64,000 nt of DNA from Hyphomicrobiales bacterium (GCA_900472395.1 UCHV01000029.1:57302-121301); one strand, 5' to 3'; positions 8,195 to 17,546 are shown, numbered from the stretch's first letter. Notes: generated from the sequence alone by a model not told the origin. Numbers and translations are program-made.

Positions 8195-10054
8195 TCAGTC
8201 TTCGGCGCCGAGAAAGCCGCCCGACTGCCGCTCCCAGAAAGATGAATAAAGACCGCCTTGCGCGATCAGTTCCGCATGTGTGCCCTGCTCCACGATCTGC
8301 CCGCCGTCCATGACGATCAATCGGTCAAGGGCTGCGATGGTCGAAAGCCGATGGGCAATCGCCAGCACCGTCTTGCCTTCCATCAACCGATCGAGGTTGG
8401 CCTGAATGGCCGCTTCCACCTCGGAATCCAGCGCCGACGTCGCTTCGTCGAGAACGAGGATCGGGGCGTTCTTGAGCATGACGCGAGCAATGGCGATCCG
8501 CTGCCGCTGCCCGCCGGACAGTTTGACGCCACGCTCCCCCACATGCGCGTCGAAACCGGTGCGACCACGCTGATCTTCCAGCCGTGCTATGAAGTCATCC
8601 GCCTCTGCCCGCTGCGTCGCCGCCAACAATTCGTCCTCTCCGGCATTTTCGCGACCGAAGAGAATGTTGTCACGGATCGAACGGTGCAGCAGCGCGGTAT
8701 CCTGCGTGACCATGCCGATCTGCCGGCGCAGGCTTTCCTGGCGAACCTTGGCAATATCCTGCCCGTCGATGAGGATGCGGCCACTCTCGACATCGTAGAA
8801 ACGCAGCAGCAGATTGACGAGCGTCGACTTTCCGGCACCTGAACGGCCCACCACGCCCACCTTCTCGCCCGGGCGGATTTCCAGCGAAAGGTTTTCGATG
8901 ACGCCCTTGCCGCGACCGTAGTGAAAGCTGACTTTATCGAAAACGATACCCGGCTGATTGACCGATAGAGTGGCGGCGTCGGGTGCATCGACAAGACCGA
9001 TCGGCTGCGAAATAAGCTCGGCGGCATTCTGCACCACGCCGAAATTGCGCATGATGCCGTTGAACTGCGTCATCAGCCGGCCGAGCAGAAAATTCAGCCG
9101 CAAGACCAGCGCCAGCGTGAAGGCCACAGCACCGGAGGTGATCTTGCCCGACAGCCACAGGTCGATGCAAAGCGCCGCCATGCTGGTGATCATGATGCCT
9201 GACAGAAACGCCATCGACGCCCTTACCCCAGTGATGAAGCGGGTAAACATGATCGTGGTTTTCTGGAAGGTTTCGAAACCCTGGAGCATGTAACGGTCGT
9301 TGGCATCGTCGTGCCCGAACAGGCGCAGCGTCTGGATATTGCTGTAGGCATCCACCATGCGGCCGTTCAGCATGGATGCCGCTTCCGCTGTCTCGCGCGA
9401 GTGGTAGCGGATGCGCGGCACGAAATAACGCGCCAGCAGCCCGAAAATGGCCACCCAGACACAGACGACCACCGCCAGCCGCCAGTCGAGACTGCCGACC
9501 AGAAACAGCATGGAAACCGAATAGATGCCGACGAACCAGACGCTTTCCATCAGCGAGGTCACAAGGTCACCGGCGGACTGTCCGCCCGACCAGACCTTGT
9601 TGACGATCCGGCCGGAAAAATCGTTCTGGAAGAAGGACAGCGATTGTCGTGCCACGTGCATGTAAGACTGCCAGCGCACCATGTTGTAAAAACCGGGCGT
9701 GATGATCTGCTGGTCGGTGAGCGCGGTGAGCAGCGTCACGACAAACCGCACGACCCCGATCAGCAACAGCATGCCGGCCAGTTCCCAACCGTGCTGCGCC
9801 AAAAGCCCGGCCCAGCCATCCTCGGGCCTGATCGTTGCCAGAAGATCGATCAGGCGCCCCACGAACCAGAACAGCGCCGCCTCGATCGCCGCCGTCAGCC
9901 CTCCCAATACCAGCATGGCAAAGAAAGGCGCCTTGGCCTGGTTGAGATAAAACCAGATGAAGCCAAGCGTCGTTGCCGGCGGACGCAAGTTGTCCTTACG
10001 GGCAAAAGGGGAAATCCAGTTTTCGAAAAATCGGAAAAGACGGGTGATGACCAT
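8195..10054 (-). CDS. ABC exporter, fused permease and ATPase (paralogue of the gene at 14573-16423)
   Basis: About 619 residues. The N-terminal half is a six-helix exporter transmembrane domain; the C-terminal half is an ATPase with Walker A VVGRSGAGKSTLVN, Q-loop VTQDTALLH, signature VKLSGGQRQRIAIARV and Walker B ILVLDEATSALD. It belongs to the MsbA/MDR-type half-transporters that work as dimers. The C-terminus YSSFWERQSGGFLGAED shares the unusual RQSGGFLG tail with the second exporter at 14573, so the two are paralogues flanking two chemoreceptors. The ATG at 10054 is used; a TTG nine codons upstream is possible and neither has a clear ribosome binding site. Cargo unknown. Confidence 0.88.
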   Translation of the reverse strand: MVITRLFRFFENWISPFARKDNLRPPATTLGFIWFYLNQAKAPFFAMLVLGGLTAAIEAALFWFVGRLIDLLATIRPEDGWAGLLAQHGWELAGMLLLIGVVRFVVTLLTALTDQQIITPGFYNMVRWQSYMHVARQSLSFFQNDFSGRIVNKVWSGGQSAGDLVTSLMESVWFVGIYSVSMLFLVGSLDWRLAVVVCVWVAIFGLLARYFVPRIRYHSRETAEAASMLNGRMVDAYSNIQTLRLFGHDDANDRYMLQGFETFQKTTIMFTRFITGVRASMAFLSGIMITSMAALCIDLWLSGKITSGAVAFTLALVLRLNFLLGRLMTQFNGIMRNFGVVQNAAELISQPIGLVDAPDAATLSVNQPGIVFDKVSFHYGRGKGVIENLSLEIRPGEKVGVVGRSGAGKSTLVNLLLRFYDVESGRILIDGQDIAKVRQESLRRQIGMVTQDTALLHRSIRDNILFGRENAGEDELLAATQRAEADDFIARLEDQRGRTGFDAHVGERGVKLSGGQRQRIAIARVMLKNAPILVLDEATSALDSEVEAAIQANLDRLMEGKTVLAIAHRLSTIAALDRLIVMDGGQIVEQGTHAELIAQGGLYSSFWERQSGGFLGAED

Positions 10055-10139
10055 AGCAGCGATATAGCGGCTGGATGGCAACTGGCAAAGGTCAAGGCAG
10101 CTTACATTTCGGTAAGGTCAGCCACTCATTTGCTCAAAC

Positions 10140-10168
10140 GGAAACGCCGGCGCGAGGCCGGCGTTTCC
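10140..10168 (-). terminator. Terminator-like hairpin after the first chemoreceptor gene
   Basis: A 12-bp perfect stem, GGAAACGCCGGC (10140-10151) with its complement at 10157-10168, and a 5-nt loop, 18 bp after the stop. The T-tract that follows on the minus strand is weak (GTTTGAG). Confidence 0.6.
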
Positions 10169-10186
10169 GTCGTGGCATTCCTGCCT

Positions 10187-12130
10187 TCAGAACTCCGACC
10201 ATTCGGCGGCCCGCGGCGTCGAACTGCCGAAGCTTGCTGCAAGTTTCTGGCCGAGCGCACGTGCCGGCGAAGCGGCCGGACGTGATGTAGCGGATGCCGT
10301 CGTGGCGGTTGCCGTGCGAACCGAAGCCGCCTGCGACACCTCACCCAGGCGAAACTGGCCGAGCAGATCGATCAGATTTGCGGCCTCGCGAGCAAGGCTA
10401 TGGGTAGCCGCTGTCGTTTCCTCCACCATGGCGGCGTTTTTCTGCGTGCCCTGATCCATGGTGTTGACGGCAGTATTGATCTCTTTCAGCCCCGTCGCCT
10501 GCTCGTGGGCAGTGGTCACGATCTCCGCAACCAGGCGGTTGATATGCTGGACCTCGGACACGATTTCCTTGAGCGCCATGCCGGTCTCGCCAACCAGCGC
10601 GACACCGTTCCTTACCTGCTCGCCCGAACGGTTGATCAGCGACTTGATCTCTTTTGCGGCATTGGCCGAGCGTTGTGCCAGCTCACGCACTTCCTGAGCG
10701 ACGACCGCAAACCCCTTGCCTGCATCTCCCGCCCTTGCAGCCTCGACGCCCGCGTTGAGCGCCAAAAGATTGGTCTGAAAGGCGATATCGTCGATGACGC
10801 CGATAATGTTTCCGATTTCCGTCGATGACTGTTCGATCTGCTCCATGGCCGCAACCGCATTGCGAACGATGGCGCCGGAATTTTCCGCACCTGCCTTGGT
10901 CTTTTCAACGAGCTGCCCGGCCTCGCGAGCGCGGCGGCTGGAATCGCTGACGGCGGTTGTCACCTCCTCGAGCGCCGCTGCCGTCTCTTCCACGGAAGCT
11001 GCCTGTTGTTCGGTGCGGCGCGAGAGGTCGTCCGCCGCGCTGCGGATTTCGTTGGTGCCCGCATTGATCGCATGGGCATTCTCACCCACCGACACCATCG
11101 TTTCCTGCAGCTTGCCCATGGAAGCATTGAAATTGGTGCGCAGGGTTTCCAGTTCGCCATGGAATGGCGTCGCGATGCGATAAGCGAGATTGCCATCGGC
11201 CAGATTGGAAAGACCGGAAGCCAAGCCATCGACAGCGACGTTCACATGGCCGGCCTCGACCATCTTCTGCTGCTCGCGTACGCCGCGCTCCTGCTCCATC
11301 ATTTCGCGATTGTCATCGGCTTCCTGCTCCAGACGGATACGCTCCAGCGCATTGGCGCGGAAGATCTCGACGGCAGCGGCCATTGAGCCGATTTCATCGC
11401 GGCGTTTGAGGAACGGGATGGGACGTTCATTATCCCCGCCCGCCAGAAGACCCATGGCGCGAGTGATGGCGTCGATAGGCCTGGCAATACGGAAGAAGGA
11501 AATGAAGGCAGCCGAAATCGCCGCCAAAGCGGCAAGGGCCAGTGCCAGATATGTCCCCGCCAGCGCCTGCCCATAGGCTGCATCCGCCTGCACCAGCGCC
11601 TGACCGGTAATCGTCTGATTGTTGAGAGCGGTGGCTTCGAGCGCTTCGGTCATGACCCGCGCGGCATCACGCATGGTACCGCGATAGATGGCCTGCGCCT
11701 CCTGATGGCGTCCGGCCTCCACCAAGTCGATCAGAGCTTTCGCCGCCGTATCGTAGGACGCGACACCGTTTTGCAGGGTGGTGAAAAGCTCACGCGACTT
11801 CGGCAGGGTGATCATGTCGGAATATTGTTTGAGCAGCCCGTCGCGTTCGCTCATTCGGCTTGCGATGCTGTCCTCGTTTATCTTGATCTCCGCGGCATCA
11901 TTCGCCAGCAGCAGATCCGCGTAGGATCGACGCATGTCGCTGATGGAGTGATCCATTTTGGCGATCAAGGTGTTGCGCGGCAGGCGCTCACGGCCAATTT
12001 CGTGCACCTGCTGCTTCAGTGTCGCAAGTGAAAAAATCGCAACGCCGCCCTGGGCGAAAGCGATGACGATAACCAGCCCAAACAGAGCCGGAAGAAGAAC
12101 CCGAATGCGCATCTGAGACAGGTATCGCAT
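10187..12130 (-). CDS. Methyl-accepting chemotaxis protein with C-terminal tether motif
   Basis: 647 residues. Transmembrane helix 1 lies near residues 9-30, a periplasmic four-helix sensor domain follows, transmembrane helix 2 lies near TYLALALAALAAISAAFI, then HAMP and a long cytoplasmic coiled coil with the conserved hairpin tip LLALNAGVEAARAGDAGKG. The protein ends in EWSEF, a fit to the xWxxF pentapeptide that tethers CheR or CheB. The ATG at 12130 is preferred over the ATG two codons upstream because AGGGG then sits 6 nt away. It is about the same length as, and clearly paralogous to, the next chemoreceptor. The ligand is unknown. Confidence 0.93.
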   Translation of the reverse strand: MRYLSQMRIRVLLPALFGLVIVIAFAQGGVAIFSLATLKQQVHEIGRERLPRNTLIAKMDHSISDMRRSYADLLLANDAAEIKINEDSIASRMSERDGLLKQYSDMITLPKSRELFTTLQNGVASYDTAAKALIDLVEAGRHQEAQAIYRGTMRDAARVMTEALEATALNNQTITGQALVQADAAYGQALAGTYLALALAALAAISAAFISFFRIARPIDAITRAMGLLAGGDNERPIPFLKRRDEIGSMAAAVEIFRANALERIRLEQEADDNREMMEQERGVREQQKMVEAGHVNVAVDGLASGLSNLADGNLAYRIATPFHGELETLRTNFNASMGKLQETMVSVGENAHAINAGTNEIRSAADDLSRRTEQQAASVEETAAALEEVTTAVSDSSRRAREAGQLVEKTKAGAENSGAIVRNAVAAMEQIEQSSTEIGNIIGVIDDIAFQTNLLALNAGVEAARAGDAGKGFAVVAQEVRELAQRSANAAKEIKSLINRSGEQVRNGVALVGETGMALKEIVSEVQHINRLVAEIVTTAHEQATGLKEINTAVNTMDQGTQKNAAMVEETTAATHSLAREAANLIDLLGQFRLGEVSQAASVRTATATTASATSRPAASPARALGQKLAASFGSSTPRAAEWSEF

Positions 12131-12381
12131 GATCATCCCCTGAAAATGCCAAGGGCGCCGATACGTTGGGGGGAAACGTTTCGACGCCCACAGGCAAGCG
12201 ACTGAAAAATCAACGAAACATAACAACCGTTGATATGAGGATGTTCGAATATAAGACTTAACGAATATCTAACCGCACAGACGAGAAATTGCAGGTGATT
12301 TCAGCAAAATCAGAAGTAGTAATTTATTGATACATGGTCGCGTTTTCAAAAGCCGGGCACAGCGGCAACTCAAAACGCAGA

Positions 12382-12403
12382 AACGGCGGCCGAAGCCGCC
12401 GTT
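12382..12403 (-). terminator. Hairpin after the second chemoreceptor gene
   Basis: A perfect 9-bp stem AACGGCGGC/GCCGCCGTT with a tetraloop, 30 bp after the stop, followed on the minus strand by TCTGCGTTTT. It is likely an intrinsic terminator or an RNA 3'-end stabiliser. Confidence 0.6.
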
Positions 12404-12432
12404 ATCCAAATCCGATTTGCGGCCCGCAAGAA

Positions 12433-14340
12433 CTATGACCACTCCTGCTTCAGGGCAGCAGAACCATTGCCAAATGCAGCAGCGATCCTGTTTCCGATTG
12501 CCCGCGCCGGCGATGCAACAGGCCGTGCATCCAGTGCCGCGACACGGAGGCCGGCCCCACCCTCATTCAGCTTGAACTGCGCCAGAAGCTCGTTCAGCGC
12601 GCTGGCTTGCGAAGCCAGTCGATGGCTCGCAGCGGTGGTCTCTTCCACCATTGCGGCGTTCTGCTGGGTGCCCTGATCCATATCGTTCACCGAAGTGTTG
12701 ATTTCGGTAAGACCGGTCGACTGCTCGCGGGTAGACACGACGATCGAAGCCACATTGCCATTGATCCGCTGCACATTCGCAACGATCGTGTCCAGCGCCT
12801 CACCGGTCTGGTCGACAAGCTTGACGCCGTCGCGAACCTTCGCACTCGAGGCAGAAATCAGCGCCTTGATTTCACGCGCGGCCGTGGCGGAACGTTGCGC
12901 CAGTTCACGCACTTCCTGGGCAACGACAGCAAAGCCCTTTCCGGCTTCACCGGCGCGCGCGGCTTCCACACCGGCATTGAGCGCAAGAAGATTGGTCTGG
13001 AAAGCAATCTCGTCGATGACGCCGATGATATTGGAAATCTCCTTCGAGGAGGTTTCGATGGCCTCCATGGCGTTGACTGCCTGCTTGACGATCTCGCCGG
13101 AACGCTCGGCGTCGGTGCGGGTATGGTCAACAAGCGCACCCGCCTCACCGGCACGTACGGCGGAATCCTTGACCGCAGTCGTGACCTGCTCCAGCGCCGC
13201 TGCCGTTTCCTCCACCGAAGCGGCCTGCTGCTCGGTGCGCCTGGACAGATTGTCGGCGGCGGAGCGGATTTCGTTGGCGCCGGCATCGATCATGCGGGCG
13301 TTTTCGCCCACAGCCTGCAGGGCGCCTTGAAGCCGTTCGACGGACTCGTTGAAATTCACGCGCAACTGATCCAGCTGACCGGAAAACGGCTGCTGCAGAC
13401 GATAGGTCATATCGCCATCGGCAAGGCTTTTGAGACCATGGGCAAGGCCATCGACGGCGAAGGCCACATCGGCTGCTTCCCGCGCCTTCTGCTCTTCGCG
13501 GGCAATGCGCTCGCTTTCGCTCATCGAACGATTGGCTGCGGTTTCACGCTCCAGCTCTTCGCGTTCGATCGCATTGTCGCGGAACACCGCAACCGCGCCG
13601 GCCATCTCGCCGACCTCGTCATGGCGACCGGAATAGGGGATCCGCACCGTGTTGTCGCCGGATGCAAGCACGTTCATCGCTTTGGTGATGTTGTCGATCG
13701 GCCGGGCAATACGCAGCACGCTGAGCGCTGCCGCCGCCATGGCAACAACCACGGCCAGCACGATGCCGACAATGGTGGACATCGAGGCGAATTGCGCGGC
13801 GTCGTTGGCAGCATGGCGGTCAGCAAGACCGAGAGTGTTGTTCTCCTCGATCAGCTGCGACAGAAGCGTCCCCGCCTCGCCGCCCTTGGGCACCATCTGC
13901 GCGATCAGCGTCTTTGCCTCATACACACGCGACGTGCTGATGAGTTCGATGAACTTCGTGCCCATGACATCGTATTCGGCCACGACCTTCTGTAGCTCAT
14001 CGAACTTGGCCTTGGCGGAAGGATCCTTGATCCTGGCCGCGAAGGCATCGAACGCGGCGGCTCGTTCCTTGCTCTTTTCCTGGAGCTGGCCCAGCCACTT
14101 CTTCTGTTCACCAGCATTGCTGCCCGAAAGCGCCATCAGCACGAGACGGCGAACGTCCGAAAGCAATCGGTCCATGTTGGCCATGGACACCGACAGTTCC
14201 ATGCGGCGAGCGAGATTGCCCGCCTGCGCGTCCATCTGATTGACGGAGCGCATGCCGAGTCCGCCCTGGAGAATGGCAACAAGAACAACCGAGCCGAACA
14301 GGATAGGCAAGAGAAACTTGATCTTTAGGGATCTGAACAT
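12433..14340 (-). CDS. Methyl-accepting chemotaxis protein, tether motif cut by a stop codon
   Basis: 635 residues, paralogous to the adjacent chemoreceptor: transmembrane helix near residues 9-30 (FLLPILFGSVVLVAIL), periplasmic four-helix domain, second helix near IVGIVLAVVVAMAAAAL, HAMP, and signalling tip LLALNAGVEAARAGEAGKG. It ends LKQEWS, and the codons across the stop read GAG TGG TCA TAG TTC. The paralogue reads E-W-S-E-F at the same place, so the stop replaces the fourth residue of the xWxxF pentapeptide. The body of the gene is intact. The ATG at 14340 is used; a GTG eight codons upstream is the alternative. Confidence 0.92.
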   Translation of the reverse strand: MFRSLKIKFLLPILFGSVVLVAILQGGLGMRSVNQMDAQAGNLARRMELSVSMANMDRLLSDVRRLVLMALSGSNAGEQKKWLGQLQEKSKERAAAFDAFAARIKDPSAKAKFDELQKVVAEYDVMGTKFIELISTSRVYEAKTLIAQMVPKGGEAGTLLSQLIEENNTLGLADRHAANDAAQFASMSTIVGIVLAVVVAMAAAALSVLRIARPIDNITKAMNVLASGDNTVRIPYSGRHDEVGEMAGAVAVFRDNAIEREELERETAANRSMSESERIAREEQKAREAADVAFAVDGLAHGLKSLADGDMTYRLQQPFSGQLDQLRVNFNESVERLQGALQAVGENARMIDAGANEIRSAADNLSRRTEQQAASVEETAAALEQVTTAVKDSAVRAGEAGALVDHTRTDAERSGEIVKQAVNAMEAIETSSKEISNIIGVIDEIAFQTNLLALNAGVEAARAGEAGKGFAVVAQEVRELAQRSATAAREIKALISASSAKVRDGVKLVDQTGEALDTIVANVQRINGNVASIVVSTREQSTGLTEINTSVNDMDQGTQQNAAMVEETTAASHRLASQASALNELLAQFKLNEGGAGLRVAALDARPVASPARAIGNRIAAAFGNGSAALKQEWS

Positions 14341-14514
14341 CTGAGAAACCGTAACGTGAGACACAAATGGAATACACGTTCGGTTCTTTCACCATTCCAT
14401 AAACAAAGGCTTACTTTTTCACATAGCTTTGGTTGAAGAAAATTATTTAAGCAACTGTGTAAATAAGGCATTTTACAGCCGGCAAAAAGCGTCAGCGACC
14501 GTGAATGGCTCACG

Positions 14515-14552
14515 AAAAAGCTCGCGGCACCGGAGCGCCACGAGCTTTTTTT
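14515..14552 (-). terminator. Intrinsic terminator after the second ABC exporter
   Basis: AAAAAGCTCG (14515-14524) pairs with CGAGCTTTTT from 14541, with A and T tracts on both sides so that it could work in either direction. It lies 21 bp after the exporter stop codon. Confidence 0.8.
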
Positions 14553-14572
14553 AACTTGAAGAAAGGGCTGGC

Positions 14573-16423
14573 TTATTCCGCCGCCGCATCCTCGGTGTGA
14601 TCACCAAGGAAACCGCCGGACTGGCGATGCCAGAGATCGGAATAGATACCGCCGCTGGTCGCCAATTCCTGATGGGTGCCTGTCTCGACAATCTTGCCCT
14701 TGTCGAGCACCACAAGACGGTCCATCTCGGTCAGCGTCGATAAACGGTGAGCGATCGCGATCACGGTCTTGCCTTCCATCAGCGAGAACAGGTTCTCCTG
14801 AATAGCCGCCTCGACTTCCGAATCGAGCGCGGACGTGGCCTCGTCCAGCACAAGGATCGGCGCATCCTTGAGGAACACACGGGCAATAGCGATACGCTGA
14901 CGCTGACCACCGGAGAGCTTCACACCACGCTCGCCCACATGGGCATCGAGACCCACGCGGCCCTGCATGTCGGCCAGCGTCTCGATGAAATCCCAGGCCG
15001 AAGCACGCTTCGCCGCCTGGATGATCTCTTCGTCGCTCGCCCCCGGATGACCATAGGCGATGTTATCGCGGATGGAACGATGCAGAAGCGATGTATCCTG
15101 CGTGACCACGCCGATCTTGGCACGAAGGCTTTCCTGCGAGATCGTCGAAATATCCTGTCCGTCGATGGTGATGCGCCCGCCTTCCAGATCGTAGAAGCGC
15201 AAAAGCAGGTTCATCAGCGTTGTCTTGCCCGCACCGGAACGGCCCACGAGACCCACCTTCTCCCCGGCTGCGATATTGAGCGTCAGGTTCTCGACCACGC
15301 CCTTGTTCTTGCCGTAGTGGAAGCGGATGTTGTCGTAGTGCAGCGCGCCTTCCGGCACTTTCAGCTTCGGTGCCGCCGGTTGGTCGGTCACGTCATGCGG
15401 CTTGGTCATCATTTCCATGCCGTCATAGACAGTGCCGATATTCTCGAACAGTGCCGAGACCTCCCACATGATCCACTGCGACATGCCGTTGATACGCATG
15501 GCAAGACCGATGGCAATGGCAATCGCGCCGATAGAAATGGCACTGTCCAGCCAGAACCAGATCGACAGAGCCGCCACGGCAAACAGCGCCGCACAGTTGT
15601 AGAAATAGACCAGCACCTGGAACATCGTCACCTTGCGCATCTGGTCATGCACGGTGCCCAGAAACATCTGCATGGCGTCGCGCGCGTAGCTTTCCTCGCG
15701 ACCGGTATGCGAAAAGAGTTTGACGGTGGCGATATTGGTGTAGCTGTCCACCACGCGACCGGTCATCATCGAGCGCGCATCCGCCTGCGCGGCCGAAATC
15801 TTGCGCAGGCGCGGCACATAATAGGCAACGGTCAGGCCATAAACGATGATCCACACCACGAGCGGGATGGCGAGACGCATGTCGGCAGCCGCCACCACGA
15901 CAATCATCGAGACGAAATAGACGGCGACGTAGACGAAAACGTCGAGGATCTTCATGACCACTTCGCGGATGGCAAGCGCCGTCTGCATCAGCTTGGTCGA
16001 AACACGACCCGCAAACTCGTTGGCGAAAAACGTCATCGAGTGGCGCAGCAGATACCGGTGCATCTGCCAGCGGGCGACCATGGGAAAATTGCCCATCATG
16101 ATCTGGTGCATGATCAGCGAATTCAGCGTCGCAACCAGCGGCAGAGCCACCAGCACGACAATCGCCATCATCACCAGCTTCATGCCCTCGCGGGCGAGAA
16201 AGGTTTCGCGATCGGCGGTCGAAAGCCAATCGACGATATCGCCAAGAAAGCGATACAGCGCCACTTCGCCAAGCGCGATCAGCGTGGTGAGCATCGACAT
16301 CAGCACGAGCCAGGGCCAGACCGGCCTCGTATAGTGCCAGCAGAAGGCAAAAAGCCCCTTGGGCGGCAGGGTCGGGGCCGCATCCGGATAAGGATTGATG
16401 CGCCGTTCGAACCAGGAAAACAT
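14573..16423 (-). CDS. ABC exporter, fused permease and ATPase (paralogue of the gene at 8195-10054)
   Basis: 616 residues: an exporter-type transmembrane domain to about residue 330 and an ATPase with Walker A LVGRSGAGKTTLMN, Q-loop VTQDTSLLH, signature VKLSGGQRQRIAIARV and Walker B ILVLDEATSALD. It ends with the RQSGGFLGD tail shared with the other exporter. Expected to act as a homodimer, or with its paralogue as a heterodimer, in inner-membrane export; cargo not inferable. The ATG at 16423 follows GACGGAG. The mRNA leader is long and contains a short ORF with a strong ribosome binding site at 16568-16618, which may regulate it. Confidence 0.9.
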   Translation of the reverse strand: MFSWFERRINPYPDAAPTLPPKGLFAFCWHYTRPVWPWLVLMSMLTTLIALGEVALYRFLGDIVDWLSTADRETFLAREGMKLVMMAIVVLVALPLVATLNSLIMHQIMMGNFPMVARWQMHRYLLRHSMTFFANEFAGRVSTKLMQTALAIREVVMKILDVFVYVAVYFVSMIVVVAAADMRLAIPLVVWIIVYGLTVAYYVPRLRKISAAQADARSMMTGRVVDSYTNIATVKLFSHTGREESYARDAMQMFLGTVHDQMRKVTMFQVLVYFYNCAALFAVAALSIWFWLDSAISIGAIAIAIGLAMRINGMSQWIMWEVSALFENIGTVYDGMEMMTKPHDVTDQPAAPKLKVPEGALHYDNIRFHYGKNKGVVENLTLNIAAGEKVGLVGRSGAGKTTLMNLLLRFYDLEGGRITIDGQDISTISQESLRAKIGVVTQDTSLLHRSIRDNIAYGHPGASDEEIIQAAKRASAWDFIETLADMQGRVGLDAHVGERGVKLSGGQRQRIAIARVFLKDAPILVLDEATSALDSEVEAAIQENLFSLMEGKTVIAIAHRLSTLTEMDRLVVLDKGKIVETGTHQELATSGGIYSDLWHRQSGGFLGDHTEDAAAE

Positions 16424-16826
16424 GAAAAGCTCCGTCAGTCGGCGGCGGCTCTTTCACAAACATCATGGACGCATGCAAAACGGGCAGCCGGAAAACGAGA
16501 TATCGCGACCTTATGACGGTCACGCAACGATCGGATGGGGAAAAAAGCTCGGATGAACCGCGAACGCTTAGGCAGAAATATTCCGGGCCAGAAGGCGTGT
16601 GCGCACGGTCATATCCATGTGGGCCTCCTTGGCTGGCGTTTTGGGTTGGAGCGACTTTTACCTTCAACACACTGGAATGGGAAGAGCAAAGCCGGCGGAT
16701 TTGATCAAAAATCACTCATCTGCCCGCATTCGGTCCATTCAATCCGCATTGGCGGAAGAACTTACCTATCCCCGGCGTTACATCGCGCTTGAGCCGACCC
16801 GGTATTTTCCCATAAGACCATTGCCC
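16424..16826. other. 403-bp divergent intergenic region between an ABC exporter and trmL
   Basis: No long gene is supported; open frames of 80 to 90 codons here have no ribosome binding sites or recognisable similarity. The one element that stands out is the 16-codon ORF at 16568-16618 on the minus strand, 144 bp upstream of the exporter start. Confidence 0.55.
16568..16618 (-). CDS. Candidate 16-residue leader peptide upstream of the ABC exporter
   Basis: Reads MDMTVRTRLLARNISA and ends in TAA. It is preceded by AAGGAGG exactly 5 nt before the ATG, a better ribosome binding site than most annotated genes in the window have. It lies 144 bp upstream of the exporter start on the same strand. 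Short Arg-rich ORFs before transporters or resistance genes can act by ribosome stalling or coupling, but nothing here proves that. It could also be an independent small protein or a chance purine run. Confidence 0.45.
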   Translation of the reverse strand: MDMTVRTRLLARNISA

Positions 16827-17285
16827 ATGACAAACCTGCGCATCGCACTTTACCAGCCGGACATCCCCGGCAATACCGGCACCATTCTGCGGCTCGCCGC
16901 GTGCCTCGGTTTCGGCGTCGACATCATCGAGCCTGCCGGCTTCGACATTTCCGACCGTAACCTGAAACGCGCCGGGATGGATTATCTCGGTTCAGTCTCG
17001 CTGACACGCCACGTCAACTGGCAGGTCTTCGACGAATGGCGGCGGACGGAAAACCGGCGGCTCGTGCTGGCCTCCACAAAGGCCGCCCTGCCCTATGTCG
17101 AACTCGTCTATCAGCCCGGCGACATTCTTCTGTTCGGCCGCGAAAGCGCAGGCGTGCCGGACAATGTCCATGACACGGCCGATGCCCGCGTGCTGATACC
17201 CATGCGCGAGGGCCAGCGTTCCATCAACGTCGCTATGTCGGCGGCGATGATCGTCGGCGAGGCGCTGCGGCAGACGGGATTTTGA
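16827..17285 (+). CDS. trmL: tRNA (cytidine(34)-2'-O)-methyltransferase TrmL
   Basis: A 152-residue SPOUT methyltransferase, the usual minimal length for TrmL, which 2'-O-methylates the wobble nucleotide of tRNA-Leu isoacceptors using SAM. Motifs are LYQPDIPGNTGTILRLAAC near the N-terminus, LLFGRESAGVPDNVHD near residue 97 and the knot-forming REGQRSINVAMSAAM. The ATG at 16827 fits the family start (MTNLRIALYQPDIPGN); the frame is open far upstream but without similarity. It ends 3 bp before the convergent small gene at 17289. Confidence 0.93.
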   Translation: MTNLRIALYQPDIPGNTGTILRLAACLGFGVDIIEPAGFDISDRNLKRAGMDYLGSVSLTRHVNWQVFDEWRRTENRRLVLASTKAALPYVELVYQPGDILLFGRESAGVPDNVHDTADARVLIPMREGQRSINVAMSAAMIVGEALRQTGF

Positions 17286-17288
17286 GGC

Positions 17289-17546
17289 TCAGTCGGCCGT
17301 CGGCAGACGCCGCATGGTGAACTCGATCTGGTCGCCATCGAGTTGGCGCCAGCTTTCCACTTCGGTCCAGTAAGCGGCTTTGGGAAAGGCATCGAACCAT
17401 TCCCTAGCCTTTTCACGGGCAGCCAGCCGTGAGAGGCAAAAGGTCTCGCGCACGAAATGACCATTTGTCGCACTCGCCTTCCCCAGGCGATGGCGATCCA
17501 TCCTGCGCTTCAGGCCGTCGAGCGGCGGGACTTTGGTTTTCGTCAT
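17289..17546 (-). CDS. Small basic protein of unknown function
   Basis: An 85-residue protein starting MTKTKVPPLDGLKRRMDRH and ending IEFTMRRLPTAD, with no membrane segment or signal peptide. A GAGAGG sequence lies 7 nt before the ATG. It is positively charged in the first third and has a conserved-looking aromatic stretch (WFDAFPKAAYWTEVESW). It is convergent with trmL and divergent from hemF by 154 bp. I do not recognise a named family. Confidence 0.65.
   Translation of the reverse strand: MTKTKVPPLDGLKRRMDRHRLGKASATNGHFVRETFCLSRLAAREKAREWFDAFPKAAYWTEVESWRQLDGDQIEFTMRRLPTAD

Noticed and set aside
14747..16516. 589-codon open frame opposite the ABC exporter
   Set aside because: Antisense shadow, His/Arg/Gln-rich with no ribosome binding site or similarity.
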